DNA of 8,323 nucleotides from an uncultured Mailhella sp. GTDB taxonomy: Bacteria; Desulfobacterota; Desulfovibrionia; Desulfovibrionales; Desulfovibrionaceae. The notes beneath the pieces were generated by a model. That model was not told where the DNA came from and did not search any database. It saw only the letters and a list, made by a program, of their open reading frames with translations. Each line of letters begins with the position of its first letter. Within the stretch, counting starts at the first letter, position 1. Both the position numbers and the translations under genes were made by a program. Below, in pieces: positions 5,733-8,323 of the stretch. The DNA lies in NCBI RefSeq assembly GCF_905187505.1, contig NZ_CAJJIC010000107.1:1-8323 (forward strand), given 5' to 3'.

Positions 5733-7076
5733 TCAGGGCTGAGGGACTTTTGCGGGAGCTCCTTCCTTTTTCGTCTTCTTCGTGGGCGTTTCGCCGTTCG
5801 GCGCACTGGTCGGCTGGCCGTCGTCCCCGCCTTCGGCGTTTTTCGCTTCCGTCATGCGCGCCTTTTCCTTGCCCGACTGCGTTGTCGTCGCGGCGGCATC
5901 GTGTTCGCTCCGCATGGTCCTGTTCCGGGCGGCGTCGTTTGGCGGGCTTGCGTCCTCCCCGGGACAGGTCGTTTCCGGCGTCGCGGGGATGGCTTTCCTG
6001 CCTGCCGGCAGCGTCGTTTTCCCCGCACAGGACTGCGCCGCCTCGCGGCTGCGTTTCGCCTGACGCGCGATTTCTTCAAGCGTCACCTTCGCGCGCGGCG
6101 CGTTCCCGCCGCGGTCGGCAGAGGCGCGCGGCGCGGGGCGCTCCTCATCCCCGTCACAGGCATGGTGCGACAGCCCCGGGAACAGGTCGGGCGCGTACAG
6201 GCGGCAGAACCGCAGAAGCGCCCGGCGGCGCAGCGCAAGCGCCGTCTGTTCCCTCTCCTCGGGCTCATCGGTCGGCGTTTCCCCCTCGGGGCGGGGCAGC
6301 ATGGCCGAGACGCTCAGCTCCCGCCCCGTCGCCTTCTCCAGCGCGCGCACCGTGCATCTCAGCTCGTGCCGGCTGTCCGTCGCCGCCTTGTCCGAACGCC
6401 CGGCGTCCGCGGTCCTTGCATGCACGGGGCCATCCTGTCCCGCTCCCCCGTTCATCGCAAGGGGCGCGCCTTCCTGCGCGTTGTCTGCATCAATCCGCGC
6501 CCCGGCGGTCGCGTCCGGGTTGTCTCCTTCGTCGTTCCCGCGGCGTCCGTTTCTGCCGGAGCCGTCACCTTTGCCGTGTCCCAACGCCTCGGGGCTGCGG
6601 TCATCGCTTGTCCTGCCCCGTCGTTCGTTTTCCCCGCGTTCGTCGGGTGTCCTGTCACATCGTCCGGCCTGCTCACCGCGTGCCGCAGGGGCGTGTTCCG
6701 CAATCGCCGCTTCGTCCGTAAGCCCGATGCACGGCATCGTGAACCGCCCGCAGCCCTGAAGCCCCGCAAGCAGCAGGCCGTCGCTCCACGTCGGTCCTCC
6801 GTCCGTCACGCGCAGCCCCTGCATCACCGAAAACGGATCAAGATTCAGCCGTCGCGCCGCACAAAGCGCCATCATGCAGTTGGAAACCGCCGCGGGATTC
6901 TTCATCACGCGTCCATCTTCCCGCACCTCGGCGCGGTACTCCTCCGGCACCAGGCCGGAACCCGCCAGCGCCGCCGCCATGCGTTCCATGAGCGCAAAGC
7001 CCTCGCCGTGCACGAAGTCCGCGTCCGCCGTCGGGCGCGGAGCCTGTCTGAGTTCGGAAAGCGTCATCGAGGCCAT
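5733..7076 (-). CDS. RecT-like single-strand annealing protein with large hydrophilic insertion
   Basis: Phage RecT-type proteins anneal single-stranded DNA made by a partner exonuclease, for homologous recombination. Residues 23-112 carry the family pattern: GLVPEEYRAE, NCMMALCAARRLNLDPFSVM, then QGLRVTDGGPTWSDGLLLAG and GRF. Residues 239-301 resume it with CTVRALEKATGREL and RRRALLRFCRLYAPDLFPG, matching the usual cofactor-like strand and the RYRAAAFFGRLYAPDL-type helix. Between them, about 120-237 is a hydrophilic Gly/Asp/Arg/Asn/Ala-rich stretch not expected in the family. From about 305 to 447 the tail is also disordered-looking, ending in KKTKKEGAPAKVPQP. At 447 residues it is well above the roughly 280-300 typical of relatives. 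The start is ATG 7076, four bases after AGGAGG and one base after the exonuclease stop; the frame is open 51 codons further but without a ribosome site. Annealing activity is inferred. Confidence 0.7.
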   Translation of the reverse strand: MASMTLSELRQAPRPTADADFVHGEGFALMERMAAALAGSGLVPEEYRAEVREDGRVMKNPAAVSNCMMALCAARRLNLDPFSVMQGLRVTDGGPTWSDGLLLAGLQGCGRFTMPCIGLTDEAAIAEHAPAARGEQAGRCDRTPDERGENERRGRTSDDRSPEALGHGKGDGSGRNGRRGNDEGDNPDATAGARIDADNAQEGAPLAMNGGAGQDGPVHARTADAGRSDKAATDSRHELRCTVRALEKATGRELSVSAMLPRPEGETPTDEPEEREQTALALRRRALLRFCRLYAPDLFPGLSHHACDGDEERPAPRASADRGGNAPRAKVTLEEIARQAKRSREAAQSCAGKTTLPAGRKAIPATPETTCPGEDASPPNDAARNRTMRSEHDAAATTTQSGKEKARMTEAKNAEGGDDGQPTSAPNGETPTKKTKKEGAPAKVPQP

Positions 7077-7077
7077 G

Positions 7078-7878
7078 TTACCTCCTGAACCGGCAGCTCT
7101 CATAGGCCGGGCAATACTTCTGATGGCACAGCGTGGAACGCGGATTGCCGAAAAATATCCCGGAACGCAGCATGGCCGCCGCCGCTTCCAGCAGTCCCGG
7201 CGCGCCTTCCCGCCCCGCGAGCAGCTCACGCGCTCCGGTCACGCTGCCCGTGCCCGCGCGTCGTCCCGCGTCCGTCTTCGCCGTCTGAAGCCCGATGATC
7301 ACCGCCGGCGCGTCCATGGCCCGGCCCGTGGCTTCCTCGGCAAGCAGTTCGTACACCGCCACCTGCGCCGCGTGACCCGCCGTGCGTACCGTGCCGTCCA
7401 CGCCCACCGCGCTTTTTCCCGTCTTGATGTCCGCTATCCCGAAGCGCCCGCGCTCGTCACGATACACCCGGTCCGTCGTGCCCGTGAGCTCTATGCCGAG
7501 CTCCGCTATCTCCAGCCCGCGGCACTCCGCTTCCACGTCCACAAAATCGAAGCCCGGCGCTATCTCCGCACAGTACTTCCGATGCAGCGCCAGCGCGATC
7601 CCTTCCATGACCGCAGGGCTCGAATCCCCCCAGTCCACCTCTTCCCGCGGATGCCGCATGGTCTTCACCACCTCGGTCGCGCAGTCCTCCGCGCTGAGTC
7701 CCGCGCCCCGTATCCGGCCAAGATCAAAAAGCGCCGTGCCCGCATGCACCGCGCGCCCAAGCTGCGCCGCACCCGTGCTCGGCAGACGCATCCCCTTGAT
7801 GTTCTTCGCCTCCCACCTCGCCGGACAGTCGAAAAGCTCCGGCAGACTCGACGCCCGTATCCGTATCAGCTCCGTCAT
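7078..7878 (-). CDS. PD-(D/E)XK exonuclease, RecB/Cas4-like, with probable Fe-S cluster
   Basis: This 266-residue protein has the nuclease motifs in order: His45 (GRAVHAG), Glu116/Glu118 (VDVEAE), Asp136 (GTTDRVY), Asp150 and Lys152 (GIADIKTGK), then Gln172 and Tyr176 (QVAVY). Four cysteines, Cys18 near the N-terminus (FDCPARWE) and Cys251, Cys256 and Cys262 at the end (CHQKYCPAYESC), match the split four-cysteine 4Fe-4S arrangement of AddB- and Cas4-type nucleases. It should resect DNA ends to make single strands for the RecT-like protein encoded one base downstream, a phage exonuclease-annealase pair. The ATG at 7878 follows AAGGAGG by five bases. No cas genes lie nearby, so a Cas4 role is not indicated. 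The family and motifs are seen; polarity and substrate are inferred. Confidence 0.85.
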   Translation of the reverse strand: MTELIRIRASSLPELFDCPARWEAKNIKGMRLPSTGAAQLGRAVHAGTALFDLGRIRGAGLSAEDCATEVVKTMRHPREEVDWGDSSPAVMEGIALALHRKYCAEIAPGFDFVDVEAECRGLEIAELGIELTGTTDRVYRDERGRFGIADIKTGKSAVGVDGTVRTAGHAAQVAVYELLAEEATGRAMDAPAVIIGLQTAKTDAGRRAGTGSVTGARELLAGREGAPGLLEAAAAMLRSGIFFGNPRSTLCHQKYCPAYESCRFRR

Positions 7879-7944
7879 GCTCCCTCCTTGACGCTCCGTT
7901 CGTGCCCGGACGGAACTTCGTTTTGCATTGTTGTCTTCGCCTAA

Positions 7945-7973
7945 AATATGCTCAAACGAATATTACAAGTCAA
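7945..7973 (-). promoter_or_regulatory. Promoter for the exonuclease-RecT operon
   Basis: On the minus strand TTGACT (7968-7973) and CATATT (7945-7950) are exactly 17 bases apart, about 70 bases before the exonuclease start. A second -35-like TTGACA occurs at 7995-8000 without a good -10 at the right distance. This island is AT-rich within otherwise GC-rich DNA. Confidence 0.6.
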
Positions 7974-7995
7974 GAACGTGCATATTCAATCGAAT
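7952..7995 (-). promoter_or_regulatory. Operator-like 10-bp direct repeats in the phage promoter
   Basis: ATTCGTTTGA (minus strand, 7952-7961) and ATTCGATTGA (7986-7995) differ at one base and lie 34 bases apart. One falls in the -35/-10 spacer and the other just upstream of the -35, where a repressor would act. No repressor gene is in the window. Confidence 0.4.
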
Positions 7996-8000
7996 GTCAA

Positions 8001-8323
8001 AAAACACAGGGCAGGCAGGAGGGAGAGGCTGGAAAGGCAGGAAAGAGGAAAGGGACAGGCTGGAGCAGCCGGGGCGCCGCCCCGGACCCCGGAAAGGCAG
8101 GAAAGGCAGCGGGGGAAATAATTCCCCCCGCGCCCCCCTGGTTCGCCTTGCGGCTTCGCCGCGCGGCGGGCTTGTGCGGATGCCGAATGTCGTGCCTTGA
8201 AAAGGCGGCAGAGCAGGGGGCGTGACGCAAAGGCCGGTATGCTTGGCGAACGCGTTTCGGGCCGCAAACTCAGTGCAGGCGTGTGCTGCCGCACCCGCCT
8301 GCCGTGGCCGACCGATGTTCCCG
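8001..8323. other. Gene-poor repeat- and hairpin-rich stretch to window end
   Basis: I see no supported gene here. The stretch 8011-8110 is purine-rich and contains GGAAAGGCAGGAAAG twice, exactly 60 bases apart (8031-8045 and 8091-8105). Three hairpins follow one another: CCGGGGC/GCCCCGG (8069-8085), GCGGGGGAA/TTCCCCCCGC with one bulge (8109-8131) and GCGGC/GCCGC around TTC (8150-8162). None is followed by a T run. Open frames on both strands translate to repetitive, unrecognisable sequence. A frame opening at ATG 8239 runs off the end, but is too short to judge. Confidence 0.6.

Noticed and set aside
5901..7088. 395-codon plus-strand frame opposite the RecT-like gene
   Set aside because: It is an antisense shadow in GC-rich DNA: arginine/alanine-rich, without a recognisable domain, while the minus strand carries RecT family sequence with proper ribosome sites.
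7077..7229. 51-residue N-terminal extension of the RecT-like protein
   Set aside because: It overlaps the 3' end of the exonuclease gene in another frame; AGGAGG before ATG 7076 decides the start.
7078..7878. CRISPR Cas4 interpretation of the nuclease
   Set aside because: Motifs overlap with Cas4, but there is no repeat array or other cas gene, and the one-base spacing to a RecT-like gene fits a phage recombination pair.
7902..8225. 107-codon plus-strand frame and the overlapping minus frames of 102 and 77 codons
   Set aside because: Translations are low-complexity products of the purine repeats and hairpins, and the plus frame begins inside the promoter region of the exonuclease operon.
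8239..8323. Plus-strand frame starting MLGERVSGRK and running off the end
   Set aside because: Only 28 codons are visible with no family similarity, which is not enough to call a gene.

Overview
The window looks like a polysaccharide (capsule, O-antigen or exopolysaccharide) gene cluster in a bacterium, lying against a GC-rich, prophage-like DNA recombination module. All convincing genes are on the minus strand, so transcription runs from high to low coordinates. The host is probably a GC-rich Gram-negative bacterium. The style of the tyrosine-recombinase-like protein and of the RecT-like protein reminds me of Desulfovibrio relatives, but this is an impression and not a proven assignment.

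Polysaccharide part (1-4116). In transcription order it holds: a family-2 glycosyltransferase (GT2, 3040-4116); a decayed GT2 remnant (2586-3032); UDP-galactopyranose mutase glf (1480-2589); a broken GT2 (about 1186-1480); a distinctly AT-rich intact GT2 (110-1099) with its own good promoter; and the first 29 codons of another GT2 (1-89). Glf makes UDP-galactofuranose, so the locus probably builds a glycan containing Galf, with the GT2 enzymes adding sugars. Two of the five GT2 copies are relics, and the base composition changes abruptly near 1250. Both point to repeated gain and loss of transferase genes.

Regulatory or recombinase part (4113-5132). The first GT2 is preceded by, and overlaps by ATGA with, a tyrosine recombinase-fold protein. 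That protein has lost most catalytic residues, including the first arginine and the nucleophilic tyrosine. Its upstream region holds a perfect 20-bp inverted repeat (5003-5022 / 5113-5132) around a 90-bp AT-rich segment, which itself contains a 13-bp direct repeat. This resembles either an invertible (phase-variable) promoter or a pair of operators. It is the most interesting feature of the window.

Spacer (5133-5656). No convincing gene is seen here, only two doubtful short plus-strand ORFs.

Phage-like recombination module (5657-8000). A PD-(D/E)XK exonuclease with an apparent Fe-S cluster (7078-7878) is followed after one base by a RecT-like annealing protein (5733-7076) carrying a large hydrophilic insertion and tail. 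The pair has a promoter with repeated operator-like 10-mers (7945-8000) and ends at a classic intrinsic terminator (5657-5707). Beyond 8000 I see only repeats and hairpins, with no recognisable gene.
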